11,452 nucleotides of DNA from Gammaproteobacteria bacterium (GTDB lineage: Bacteria; Pseudomonadota; Gammaproteobacteria; UBA6429; Thiohalophilaceae). Below, one piece after another: positions 1-8,000 of the stretch. The stretch spans positions 1 through 11,452 of the forward strand of contig JAHEDA010000061.1 in assembly GCA_024641445.1 (NCBI GenBank), written 5' to 3'. The notes below the pieces were generated by a model. That model made no database searches, was not told the DNA's origin, and worked only from the letters and a program-made list of their open reading frames with translations. The position numbers and the translations under genes are program-made. Every line of letters starts with the position of its first letter. The stretch's first letter is position 1.

Positions 1-1013
1 GTCGGGGTGAACTTAATGGCATTGCTGCTGAGGTTCAGCAGGATCTGTTTAAGCCGTAGGGGGTCGGTGTGTATTGTTATAGGCAGCGGAAATTGATGTT
101 GGATCGACCATTCCAGTTGTTTAGTCCTTGCCTGTGGGCTGATGATGGTCTCGACCTCGCTAATGAGGGCGTTGAGATTAACCGATGAGCGTTCAATGTC
201 GAGTTCGCCCGCCTCGATCTTGGAAAGATCGAGTACATCGTTGATGAGATGCAACAGGTGATCGCCACTCTGGCGGATGATCCGCAGGGCCTCAATGTGT
301 TGCTGCGAGGGTTGCTCATCATCAAGCGCCTCCTCTGCAAAGCCAATGATGGAGGTTAAAGGGGTGCGGATCTCATGGCTCATGTTTGCTAGGAAGGTGC
401 TCTTGGCCTGATTGGCCGCGATGGCCGCCTCTTTGGAGCGCCGCAGCTCCTCGGCCTCAGATTGGCGCTCCATCATCACGCTGATCCAACTACCGATAAG
501 ATTGACCAGGTCCTCATCAGCCTGTGTAAACGGGTTTGTTACCGGCTCACGGTTAGAGAAGTTGACCGTACCAAATTTAGTGCCGTGTACGTTAATGGAA
601 CAGCCGATGTAGGACTGCATCCCGAGAAAGGCCGCGGCAGGGTGGTCCCGATACGGGGATTCGGCGACGTGGCTGATGGCGATGGCTTTGGGCGATGAGA
701 AGGTGATTTGGCAGAAGGTCTTGTCCAGGGGGAGCACAACACCGCGTCGCGCGGGGAGGTCGCTCATGACAATGGTATTCAGAAATTCCGAGATATTGTT
801 GGCAGGGTCCTGACGCCCGACCTTGCCGATCTCGGTGCCCAGGAGTTGACAACCCAGGCGCAAGGTCGCATCGATCTGCTGGTCAAAACTCAGGTCCGGG
901 CGAGAGATGATCTCATGCAAGGCGCGGATACGGCGCCCTTGTTCCAGTATGATTTCCTCCGTGTTTTCAACTGGTTGATGATCTAGCCTCAGGTCATGCA
1001 TGCGCGGTCTCAT
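1..1013 (-). CDS. GAF-domain sensor histidine kinase, C-terminal part cut off by the window edge
   Basis: This is a soluble sensor kinase of a two-component or phosphorelay system. The visible 337 residues contain a GAF-like sensory domain (about 30-180), a short helical linker, and a HisKA dimerisation domain with the motif MSHEIRTP, whose His213 is the expected autophosphorylation site. The start of the HATPase domain follows, with an N-box (LKQILLNLSSNAIK, 321-334). The reading frame continues off the left edge, so the G boxes and any receiver domain are not seen. No membrane segment is visible, so it probably senses a cytosolic ligand or pairs with another sensor. The frame opens after a TAA at 1047-1049. 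ATG at 1013 is the first start; ATG at 1001 is an equally possible start with a weak GATGAG upstream. The gene is divergent from the FAD oxidoreductase. Its domain style matches the kinase at the right edge, but the two are separate genes. Ligand and partner regulator are unknown. Confidence 0.93.
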   Translation of the reverse strand, partial: MRPRMHDLRLDHQPVENTEEIILEQGRRIRALHEIISRPDLSFDQQIDATLRLGCQLLGTEIGKVGRQDPANNISEFLNTIVMSDLPARRGVVLPLDKTFCQITFSSPKAIAISHVAESPYRDHPAAAFLGMQSYIGCSINVHGTKFGTVNFSNREPVTNPFTQADEDLVNLIGSWISVMMERQSEAEELRRSKEAAIAANQAKSTFLANMSHEIRTPLTSIIGFAEEALDDEQPSQQHIEALRIIRQSGDHLLHLINDVLDLSKIEAGELDIERSSVNLNALISEVETIISPQARTKQLEWSIQHQFPLPITIHTDPLRLKQILLNLSSNAIKFTP

Positions 1014-1052
1014 CAAACATCTTGCGTAAATTTTGGGGGTATCAATTTATCG

Positions 1053-1066
1053 ACACCCGTGGGTGT
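1053..1066. promoter_or_regulatory. Operator-like inverted repeat in the divergent intergenic region
   Basis: The sequence ACACCCGTGGGTGT has 6-base arms (ACACCC and GGGTGT) around a GT centre. It lies in the 160-base gap between the divergent kinase and FAD oxidoreductase genes. Its position fits a transcription factor binding site acting on one or both genes. No regulator gene is adjacent, and the dyad could be chance. Confidence 0.3.
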
Positions 1067-1173
1067 ATTCTTTAACGGTTAGGGGCGGCTTGCAGCAGGC
1101 ACCTTTGCGGGTGGTGGTGGTCCTGGCCCAGTACGCCTAGTCATCAAAAGCCCGGCAGAGTTAGAATCCTCCC

Positions 1174-2196
1174 ATGCAGACCACGGACGCTCTGATCATC
1201 GGTGGTGGCCCGGCCGGTTCCAGCTGTGCCTGGCGACTCAGGCAACAGGGGGTGGAGACACTCTTGCTGGATGCGCAGGCCTTCCCACGCCTGAAACTCT
1301 GCGCGGGCTGGGTTACGCCAGAGGTATTGGCTGACCTACAGCTCGACCCCGCACACTACCCGCACCGATTTAACTCCTTTGATCAGTTTGTTGTACACCT
1401 TTTCGGCCTCTCCTTCAAACTCAAGAGTGTGCAACACTCGATACGCCGTGTGGAGTTCGACGCATGGTTACTGCAACGCTGTGGTGTCCCGGTGATTCAG
1501 CACAATGTGCGTGAGATCGTAAGAGAGGGCAGTTACTACATCGTCGATGGCGCGTATCGGGCCAGGTATCTGATCGGGGCCGGGGGAACCAGGTGCCCGG
1601 TCTATCGTAGCCTCTTCCGCGAAAAAAATCCCCGCGCACGTGAATTGCAAACGGTGACACTCGAGCATGAGTTTGCCTATGACTATGCTGACCCACGCTG
1701 TCATCTGTGGTTCTTCAACCACAAGCTACCGGGTTATGCCTGGTATGTACCCAAGGCTAACGGCTATCTCAATATTGGAATTGGTGGAATGGCGCAGGCA
1801 TTGAAGGCACGCGGCGATGACATCTGGCATCAGTGGGCGTTGTTCATTGCCGACCTGGACAAAAAAAGTCTGGTGCGGGGCTTTCACGAACAACCCAAGG
1901 GATACAGCTATTACCTGCGTGACCAGGTCGACACCGTGCGCGTGGACAATGCCTTCATCGTTGGTGATGCCATTGGCCTGGCGACGCGCGATATGGCCGA
2001 GGGGATCGGTCCGGCGATTCGCAGTGGTCTCATGGCCGCCGATGCTATTAGCAAGGGGTTTGAGTACTCCGTGCGCAGTATTGGGCGTTTCTCCATCGAA
2101 CAGGGCTGGATACATCGCCTGCTTGAATACTTTATGGTGACGCGGCCGACGCGTTCACTCAAACACGCCGCCAAGGAACCCTTGAATGAGGGGTAA
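1174..2196 (+). CDS. FAD-dependent oxidoreductase, geranylgeranyl reductase-like family
   Basis: A flavoprotein of 340 residues with the architecture of the geranylgeranyl reductase/PHBH-like superfamily. The N-terminal dinucleotide-binding motif is GGGPAGSSCAWRL (10-22), with an acidic Asp33 at the end of the second strand. KLCAGWVTPE (41-50) matches the Cys-Gly motif typical of this family. A mid-protein strand (RYLIGAGGTR, 131-140) and the FAD ribose-binding GD motif (VGDAIGLATRDMAEGIGPAI, 263-282) complete the fold. These enzymes reduce isoprenoid double bonds or oxidise small aromatic or polycyclic substrates; nothing here fixes the substrate. There is no signal peptide, so it is cytosolic or peripherally membrane-bound. 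An in-frame TAG at 1162-1164 makes ATG 1174 the first possible start. No good Shine-Dalgarno is seen, and a TAGAAT at 1162-1167 could allow a nearly leaderless message. The gene stands alone, convergent with the DsbG-like gene. Family call is secure, function is not. Confidence 0.88.
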   Translation: MQTTDALIIGGGPAGSSCAWRLRQQGVETLLLDAQAFPRLKLCAGWVTPEVLADLQLDPAHYPHRFNSFDQFVVHLFGLSFKLKSVQHSIRRVEFDAWLLQRCGVPVIQHNVREIVREGSYYIVDGAYRARYLIGAGGTRCPVYRSLFREKNPRARELQTVTLEHEFAYDYADPRCHLWFFNHKLPGYAWYVPKANGYLNIGIGGMAQALKARGDDIWHQWALFIADLDKKSLVRGFHEQPKGYSYYLRDQVDTVRVDNAFIVGDAIGLATRDMAEGIGPAIRSGLMAADAISKGFEYSVRSIGRFSIEQGWIHRLLEYFMVTRPTRSLKHAAKEPLNEG

Positions 2197-2204
2197 GCCC
2201 CTCA
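2187..2204. terminator. Hairpin at the stop codon between convergent genes
   Basis: TGAGGGG and CCCCTCA form a 7-bp GC-rich stem with a 4-base TAAG loop that contains the stop codon (2194-2196) of the FAD oxidoreductase gene. The next gene converges 17 bases beyond. Neither side has a proper T-run, so this may be a weak bidirectional terminator or an mRNA 3'-end stabilising stem rather than a full intrinsic terminator. Confidence 0.4.
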
Positions 2205-2220
2205 CGCAATGTACACACCT

Positions 2221-2808
2221 TTATTTGATTTGCTGCAACAGTCTTGTCAGCTTGTCTTGTGGTGGCGCCCCCTGGATCATCATGGCCTCACCGGACTTGG
2301 TGTAAAACAGTGTTAGCGGTACCGCACCCAGGTGCGTGCGCTCCAGCAGCGCCTCATTGGTGTGGAGTTTTTTCTCGACGCCAGGTGTCGACAGGTCTTC
2401 GTCGATGCCACCGTCTCCCATGGTGTAGTGATCCTCATTTTGATAGAAGGCCTTGAGTGGGTCTTTTGCCCCCAGCATGGCCACGGCCTTGCCATGACTG
2501 GTCGTCAAGAGAATGCCGACGGGTATCCAGCGTAACTGCAGTTTGCCCGCCTTGACCTGTGTGCGGGTACTTTCATATAGCTTGTGGCAATACGGACAGT
2601 TAGGGTCAAAGAAGACGTAGGCGATATGTGGCCCCTTACCGTCGGCGATCCAACTGGCCTGACCAATATCCGTAAGAATCGACTGTGCAAGTTGTTGCAT
2701 TCGATTCGGTCCCTGTTCCGGCTCGCTGGCGTAGACTTTGTAGCCCCAGCCGGAACCAAGTGTAAAAAGCGTCAGGGCGACACCCAGACTGTTACTCAGA
2801 TTGCGCAT
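2221..2808 (-). CDS. DsbG-like periplasmic thiol:disulfide oxidoreductase, catalytic domain only
   Basis: A thioredoxin-fold protein of 195 residues resembling the catalytic half of DsbG, the periplasmic reductase/isomerase that acts on oxidised cysteines. A signal peptide (about 1-27, likely cut after KVYA) sends it to the periplasm. The active site is VFFDPNCPYCHKLYES (65-80) with CPYC at Cys71 and Cys74, the same dipeptide as DsbG; DsbC usually has CGYC. The cis-proline region is GAVPLTLFY, with Pro164 preceded by Val where DsbG has Thr. The mature protein is only about 168 residues against about 230 in DsbG/DsbC. Only some 30 residues precede the catalytic fold, so the N-terminal dimerisation domain appears missing. 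I chose ATG 2808 because GAGG lies 4 bases upstream and the signal peptide starts there; an in-frame ATG at 2862 would add 18 residues before the signal peptide. It sits alone, divergent from the OmpA-like gene. No DsbD partner is in view. Confidence 0.85.
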   Translation of the reverse strand: MRNLSNSLGVALTLFTLGSGWGYKVYASEPEQGPNRMQQLAQSILTDIGQASWIADGKGPHIAYVFFDPNCPYCHKLYESTRTQVKAGKLQLRWIPVGILLTTSHGKAVAMLGAKDPLKAFYQNEDHYTMGDGGIDEDLSTPGVEKKLHTNEALLERTHLGAVPLTLFYTKSGEAMMIQGAPPQDKLTRLLQQIK

Positions 2809-2880
2809 ATTGCCTCGTTGTGGTTGAGTGTATTGTAAGCATGAAAGATATGACTCGTGCACGCGTGTAAAGGTTCACTC

Positions 2881-2997
2881 GTGCAAAAGTTTTACGGCAA
2901 AGTCTGGACCCTATACGATGACAGTGAATACTTTCTGGAGCAGGGTCTAGAAGTAAGGTGTGATACCTTTTTAATCGTTCAGGACGATTTGTTATAG
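2881..2997 (+). CDS. Possible small ORF of 38 codons, unrecognised
   Basis: A GTG-started frame of 38 codons lies in the gap between the divergent DsbG-like and OmpA-like genes. AAAGG sits 7 bases upstream as a plausible ribosome-binding site. The product (starting MQKFYGKVWTLYDDSEYF) is acidic and aromatic-rich and has one Cys. An earlier in-frame GTG at 2857 would add eight residues. The frame ends inside the putative promoter of the OmpA-like gene. I do not recognise a family. It could be a real small protein, the decayed end of a lost gene, or chance. Confidence 0.2.
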   Translation: MQKFYGKVWTLYDDSEYFLEQGLEVRCDTFLIVQDDLL

Positions 2998-2998
2998 T
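2990..2998 (+). promoter_or_regulatory. Extended -10 promoter for the OmpA-like gene
   Basis: TGTTATAGT matches the extended -10 consensus (TG, one base, then TATAGT at 2993-2998). The -35 region 17 bases upstream (TTTAAT) is poor, which is usual for extended -10 promoters. The expected transcript start is near 3005, giving an untranslated leader of about 30 bases before ATG 3036. A small dyad (TCCGT at 3004-3008, ACGGA at 3016-3020) lies in that leader. Confidence 0.45.
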
Positions 2999-3035
2999 CG
3001 GAATCCGTTCATTGCACGGACATTAGGGAATAGTT

Positions 3036-3548
3036 ATGAGCCGGTCTATTTTCGTCAATATCGTTGTGTGTACGCTGCTAGGCCTGAGCAGGATGGTGAT
3101 GGCGGTACAGGCAGATACAGAGCCATTTAGTCGACCGGGTAACGAACAACTCAGACTCAAAATCGAACATCAATACACCGATCGCTTTCTAGATGATGCG
3201 CAGGATCTTGATGCCCCACGTACGATCTATTTTGACGCGGGCAGCGCCGGCGTCAGTCCATCGCTGCGGCAGATGCTTATCGCACATATTGAATATTTCT
3301 CCGGTCATGATGGTCTTCTAATGCTCCTGGTAGGCTATGCCGATGAGCGTGGTACCCCGGCATTTAATCTCAATCTCGGTCGGCGTCGCGCCTTGGCAGT
3401 CCAGGCGATCATGCTCGAATTGGGGGTTAACCCCAGGCGTATCCGTATCCTCAGCTTTGGCGAAGATCACCCCGTTGCGGTGGCGGGCGGTGAGGCGAGT
3501 CAGAGCAGGAATCGTAGAGTCGAGATTATCTATGCCGATTCCGAATAG
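3036..3548 (+). CDS. OmpA/Pal-like peptidoglycan-binding periplasmic protein
   Basis: A 170-residue exported protein with a C-terminal OmpA domain (about 62-166), which binds diaminopimelate in peptidoglycan and ties the envelope to the wall. The diagnostic stretch LVGYADERGTPAFNLNLGRR (98-117) closely follows the Pal sequence. It includes Asp103 and the Arg116-118 run where ligand-binding Asp and Arg residues lie in OmpA and Pal. SFGEDHP and SQSRNRRVEIIY complete the domain. The N-terminus is a Sec signal peptide (about 1-26, likely cut after AVQA). No lipobox is seen: the only early Cys (Cys12) is inside the hydrophobic core. It therefore looks like a free periplasmic protein rather than a Pal lipoprotein. 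A good AGGGAA ribosome-binding site lies 5 bases before ATG 3036. The TolC-RND operon follows after 251 bases with its own promoter, so co-transcription is possible but not required. No TolA/B or Pal-cluster genes are adjacent. Confidence 0.88.
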   Translation: MSRSIFVNIVVCTLLGLSRMVMAVQADTEPFSRPGNEQLRLKIEHQYTDRFLDDAQDLDAPRTIYFDAGSAGVSPSLRQMLIAHIEYFSGHDGLLMLLVGYADERGTPAFNLNLGRRRALAVQAIMLELGVNPRRIRILSFGEDHPVAVAGGEASQSRNRRVEIIYADSE

Positions 3549-3735
3549 CTCTCCATAGCAATTGTCCACGAACGAGTGAGTTGCGAGCCAAATATAACCG
3601 GCCCATTTATTTAAGGTATCGGAGTCGCCCGGTAGGGGCCAGGCTTGAGGCGAGGCGCAATCAGGCTCTGTAGGGTGGGTGCACCGAGTTCCCCGGGAGG
3701 AATAATTATTTTTTTCGATGGGCATCTGGCAGGCA

Positions 3736-3764
3736 TCGACAGTCATCAGTGTGGGCTATATAGT
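3736..3764 (+). promoter_or_regulatory. Sigma70-like promoter for the TolC-RND operon
   Basis: TCGACA (3736-3741) and TATAGT (3759-3764) each match the sigma70 consensus at five of six positions and are separated by exactly 17 bases. The expected start is near 3771, about 29 bases before the TolC-family ATG. The rest of the 251-base gap (3549-3799) shows no convincing gene or terminator. Confidence 0.55.
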
Positions 3765-3799
3765 TCCCCCGATTCAACCTGCCTAAACGGGTGCCGTAG

Positions 3800-5095
3800 A
3801 TGGGCAACATCAAGCAATTGTCATGGTTATCACTCCCCATCCTGGTATGTGCCGGGGTCGTGGCAGGTCCCGTAGCTGCCGCAGACGCACTGACGCTGGA
3901 GGGATATTTTTCCGCTGCCTTGCAGCGGAGTGAGACCACCGGTATACAGCTCGAACAGGTTCACCAGGCGGAGGAACACCTGCAACAGGCCAACTCGGCC
4001 TTCCTGCCTACCATCACAGGCATTGCCAGTACCACGAATATCGACCCACTGCCTCCCAGTGCACCCTCGACGCCTTCGACGCTGAGCCAGCAGTCGAGTT
4101 CGCGCATCACTCTGAGTCAGCCACTCTTTCGCGGTATGAGCGAGTACGCGGCGCTTCGACAAAGCCGGAACCTGCTCGCAGCGCAGCGGCAGGACTATCG
4201 TGGGGCCCGACTCAAGCTGTATAAAGATGTGGTTCAGAACTTTTACAGCATTCTGGCCCTGGAAGGAGATATTCGCAATTACAAGGAAGAGATCCGCCTC
4301 AATCAGGAGCGTGAACAGGATGTCAAGGCGCGTGTGCGCATCGGCAAATCGCGTGATAGTGAGCTGTTGAATGTACAAAGCACGATCAGCACCTTGCAGG
4401 CTACGATTGAGCAATTGCGGGGTCAGTTACTGACGGCCCGTGAGGCCTTTACCTTTATGAGTGGGCTTGATGTATCGACTGCAATGCGCGATACCACCGA
4501 CTTACCGGGCAGGCTCGAACCGTTGGCGGGGTTTCTCGATGGCGTGCAGAGCCGCCCCGATGTGCAGGCCGCGCAAGAACGTGTGATTGCGGCGACCGAG
4601 GCGGTGGCGGTGGTACGCGGTGGGCACCTACCCAATCTGGATCTCAATGCCAATTATTACCTGCAACGTCCAGGATATCTCAACGAATCGAAGTGGGATG
4701 TAACCCTCTCACTGACCCTGCCGCTGTATGCAGGAGGCACCGTGCAGTCCAGGGTGCGTGAGGCCAGTGCGCAGCGTACTCAAGCGGAGTTAAATCGATC
4801 ACTCGTGATACGCCAGTCTGCGCAGGAGGTACGTTCTCTCTATCAGAGTGTGGACCTTACCCTGACACAGCTACAGGCCTTGCAGGCAGCAACCGAGGCC
4901 GCACGCAAGAGTTATCAGGCGCAGTTGCGTGACTATCGACTTGGTCTGGTCATCAATCTGGATGTACTACAGGCGCTTACTGCATATCAACAGAATCAAC
5001 GTACCCTGGACCGCGCGGTTTACACCGCCAGGAGTAATTATTTGCAACTGCTTGCGTCGGCAGACCGCATTCCTGCGATGAATCTCAAACCATGA
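3800..5095 (+). CDS. TolC-family outer-membrane efflux channel
   Basis: A 431-residue outer-membrane efflux protein that would form the trimeric channel through which an RND pump exports its substrate. A signal peptide (1-27, likely cut after GPVAA or the next Ala) is followed by two repeats of the outer-membrane efflux protein fold. Each has long Gln/Ala/Arg-rich helices and a beta-barrel strand pair, for example ITLSQPLFRGM in the first half and VTLSLTLPLYAGGTVQSRVR in the second. The QPLFRG and LPLYAGG turns are characteristic of the family. No lipobox Cys is present, so it is TolC-like rather than a lipidated OprM/CusC type. A TAG lies directly before ATG 3800, which fixes this as the first ATG; the Shine-Dalgarno is weak. 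Its TGA overlaps the ATG of the RND permease by 4 bases, so the two are translationally coupled. No adaptor gene lies on either side. Confidence 0.94.
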   Translation: MGNIKQLSWLSLPILVCAGVVAGPVAAADALTLEGYFSAALQRSETTGIQLEQVHQAEEHLQQANSAFLPTITGIASTTNIDPLPPSAPSTPSTLSQQSSSRITLSQPLFRGMSEYAALRQSRNLLAAQRQDYRGARLKLYKDVVQNFYSILALEGDIRNYKEEIRLNQEREQDVKARVRIGKSRDSELLNVQSTISTLQATIEQLRGQLLTAREAFTFMSGLDVSTAMRDTTDLPGRLEPLAGFLDGVQSRPDVQAAQERVIAATEAVAVVRGGHLPNLDLNANYYLQRPGYLNESKWDVTLSLTLPLYAGGTVQSRVREASAQRTQAELNRSLVIRQSAQEVRSLYQSVDLTLTQLQALQAATEAARKSYQAQLRDYRLGLVINLDVLQALTAYQQNQRTLDRAVYTARSNYLQLLASADRIPAMNLKP

Positions 5096-8000
5096 ATATC
5101 TCAGACATTTCGATCCGGCGTCCGGTTTTTGCATGGATGTTGATGTCGGGCCTGATCGTATTTGGCCTGTTATCGGTATCGCGTATGGGTGTGAGTCAAC
5201 TCCCCGACGTGGATTTTCCGGTGGTCACAATCAAGGTGAGTTACCCAGGTGCGGCACCGGAGATCGTCGAGGCCAATGTTGTCGACATTATTGAAGATGC
5301 CGTGATGACGGTGGAGGGCGTGCAGAACGTTACCTCCAGTACTCAATATGGCTCTGCCAGTATCACGGTTGAATTCGACCTCTCACGCAATATCGCCGAG
5401 GCCCTGCAAGAGGTTCAGACCAAGGTGGCGGCGGCACAACGAAATCTGCCGCCGGATCTGGAGTCGCCCGTCATTAGCAAGACCAATCCAGAAGACCAAC
5501 CCATCCTCTGGATGGCCGTCACCAGCGACCAGCATAAACTGCCGGAGTTGATGCGCTATGTAAAAGACACACTCAAGGACCGCTTCTCTTCGCTACCAGG
5601 AGTAGGTGAGATCCTGTTTGGCGGTTACGTTGATCCTAACCTGCGGGTGTGGGTCTCGGACAAGGCACTTGACCACTATAATCTGGCGGTGACCGATATT
5701 ACCGCGGCCATTCAACGCGAGCACTCGGAGTTGCCCGCCGGACAGATCACGACACCACGCAAAGAATTTGATGTACGAACTCAGGGTGAGGCCGCTACAG
5801 CCGACGAGTTTGGCAATATCGTCGTGAGCCAACGCGGTGGTCAGCCGATCTATTCACGCATCCTGCTCAAACAGGTCGCTACAGTCGAGAATGGGCTGGA
5901 TGACATAACGCGTATCTCCCGCGCCAATGGTGTACGTGCTGTGGGTATCGGTATCCGCAAGCAACGTGGTGCGAACACCGTCGAGGTGGCACACGCGGTG
6001 AAGCAACGCATGGCCGAGGTGGCCAAGCAATTGCCCAAGGGTATGTCCATCGACGTCAACTTTGATACGACCCAGTTTATCGAAGACTCGGTCAATGAAT
6101 TCAAGTTCGCCCTGATTATGTCGGCGCTGGTCACCTCGCTGGTATGTTGGTTGTTCCTGGGGAGTTGGACCTCAACGCTCAATATCCTGATGGCAATCCC
6201 GACTTCAATAATTGGTACCTTCATCGTTCTGTATTTCTTCGGTTTTACACTGAATACCTTCACCTTGTTGGGCCTGAGTCTGGCCATCGGCATTGTGGTG
6301 GATGATGCGATCATGGTACTTGAAAATATCGTCCGCCATCAGGAGATGGGTGAAGACAGGGTCCAGGCGGCCTTGAATGGCACGCGACAGGTTACCTTCG
6401 CCGCGCTCGCGGCGACGCTGGCGGTGGTGGCTATCTTCCTGCCGGTTGCGTTTATGTCGGGCGTCATTGGCAAGTTCTTTTTTCAGTTCGGTGTGACCAT
6501 GACGGCGGCGGTGTTGTTGTCGCTGTTAGAGGCACTCACCTTGACCTCCATGCGCGCCTCGCAGTTTGTCGAAATGGGTAGTCGCGACTCACGGGTTGGG
6601 CGTGTTGCGAATGCCGTCTTTCTCCGCTTGAGTGCCCTGTACCGGCGGACACTGGGGTTTACCCTGCGTCACCCCTGGCTGATGATCATCGGTTCTCTGG
6701 TCTTCTTTGCGCTTTCATTTATTTCGGTCCGCTACGTAAACAAGGAATTTATGCCTGTTCAGGACCAGAGTACGTTCATTATTCGGGCCCAGACGCCGAT
6801 TGATTCCTCACTCGAATACACCGATGGTCTCTGCCGTCAGGCCGAAAAGGTAGTGATGGCTCACCCCGAGGTGCGCCGTGTTTATGTTGCCGTGGGTGGT
6901 TTTGGTACGGGCGGTCAGTCCAATCTATTTAATATGTTTGTGAGCCTGAAGCCCGTTGGAGAGCGTGGCGTGAATCCCAAGGCCGGGCACGAGCTTAGTC
7001 AGCAAGACTTGATGGGAGTCGTGCGTAAGGAGCTGAAGGCGCTGAAGCTCCGTGCCTCAATCCAGGATTTGTCACAGCGTGGTTTCAGTGCCTCGCGCGG
7101 TTTCCCGGTAGAGTTCAGCATCCAGGGGCGTGACTGGGGCAAACTGGTTGACTACACCAAGACCATAGAAGATAAGCTCAATGCCACGGGACTGGTGACT
7201 GATACCGATGATGACTATCTCCTGGGTAAACCCGAGATTCACGTCATCCCCGACCGTGCCAAGGCGGCAGAGCGTGGAGTCAGTATTCAGGCGATTACCC
7301 AAACCGTCAATGCGATGGTGGGTGGTGTCGTTGCCGCGCAATATTCATCGGGCGGGCATCGCTATGATGTACGTGTGCGCGCCAAGGATGGCACGATCGA
7401 AGGCCCCGATCAGATCAAACAACTCTATGTGCGTAACAATCGCGGCGAGTTAGTACGCTTGTCTGAGGTGGTTGAGATCAAAGAGGCGACCGGTCTGGCG
7501 CAGATTAATCGCAACAATCGTGAGCGCTCCATCAAAATATTCGCGAATGTTACACCTGGTAAATCACAGCAGGAGGCACTTGCGGCAGCACACGCCGTGG
7601 CTGAGCAGGTACTCCCTCCTGAATACCATGTCGTTTTCACGGGTGGCTCGCAGGCATTCCAGGAATCTTTTGGCAGTCTCTGGTTTGTCTTGTTGCTGGG
7701 TATCCTGGTCTCTTATATGGTGTTGGCCTCACAGTTCAATAGCTTTATTCACCCGGTGACGGTACTCATGGCGCTACCCTTCAGCTTGTCGGGTGCCTTC
7801 ATGACGCTGTGGCTATTCGGTCAATCACTCAACATATTCAGTTTCATCGGTCTGATTTTGTTGATGGGTATCGTGAAGAAGAACTCGATCTTGTTGGTGG
7901 ACTTCACCAATCAGGTGCGTTCGCGTGGCGGGATGAGTGTGCGTGAGGCATTACAGGAGGCCTGCCCGGTCCGGTTGCGACCGATTCTGATGACATCTTT

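Noticed and set aside
592..986. Several open frames overlapping the left-edge kinase on both strands
   Set aside because: The minus-strand frame that reads GAF, MSHEIRTP and the N-box explains this DNA; the others have no domain.
1726..2115. Minus-strand open frame of 129 codons opposite the FAD oxidoreductase
   Set aside because: It is antisense to the conserved FAD-binding region, and no domain is recognisable.
3669..3687. TGTAGGGTGGGTGCACCGA as a dispersed intergenic repeat
   Set aside because: It recalls repeats seen in some gammaproteobacteria, but no second arm or second copy is present in the window, so it cannot be supported.
3830..4414. Long minus-strand open frame of 194 codons opposite the TolC-family gene
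   Set aside because: It lies fully antisense to a clear coding region, lacks any recognisable motif, and has the composition expected of a shadow frame.
5850..6314. Minus-strand open frame of 154 codons opposite the RND permease
   Set aside because: The opposite strand codes for conserved TM2-TM4 including the DD motif; the frame is a shadow.
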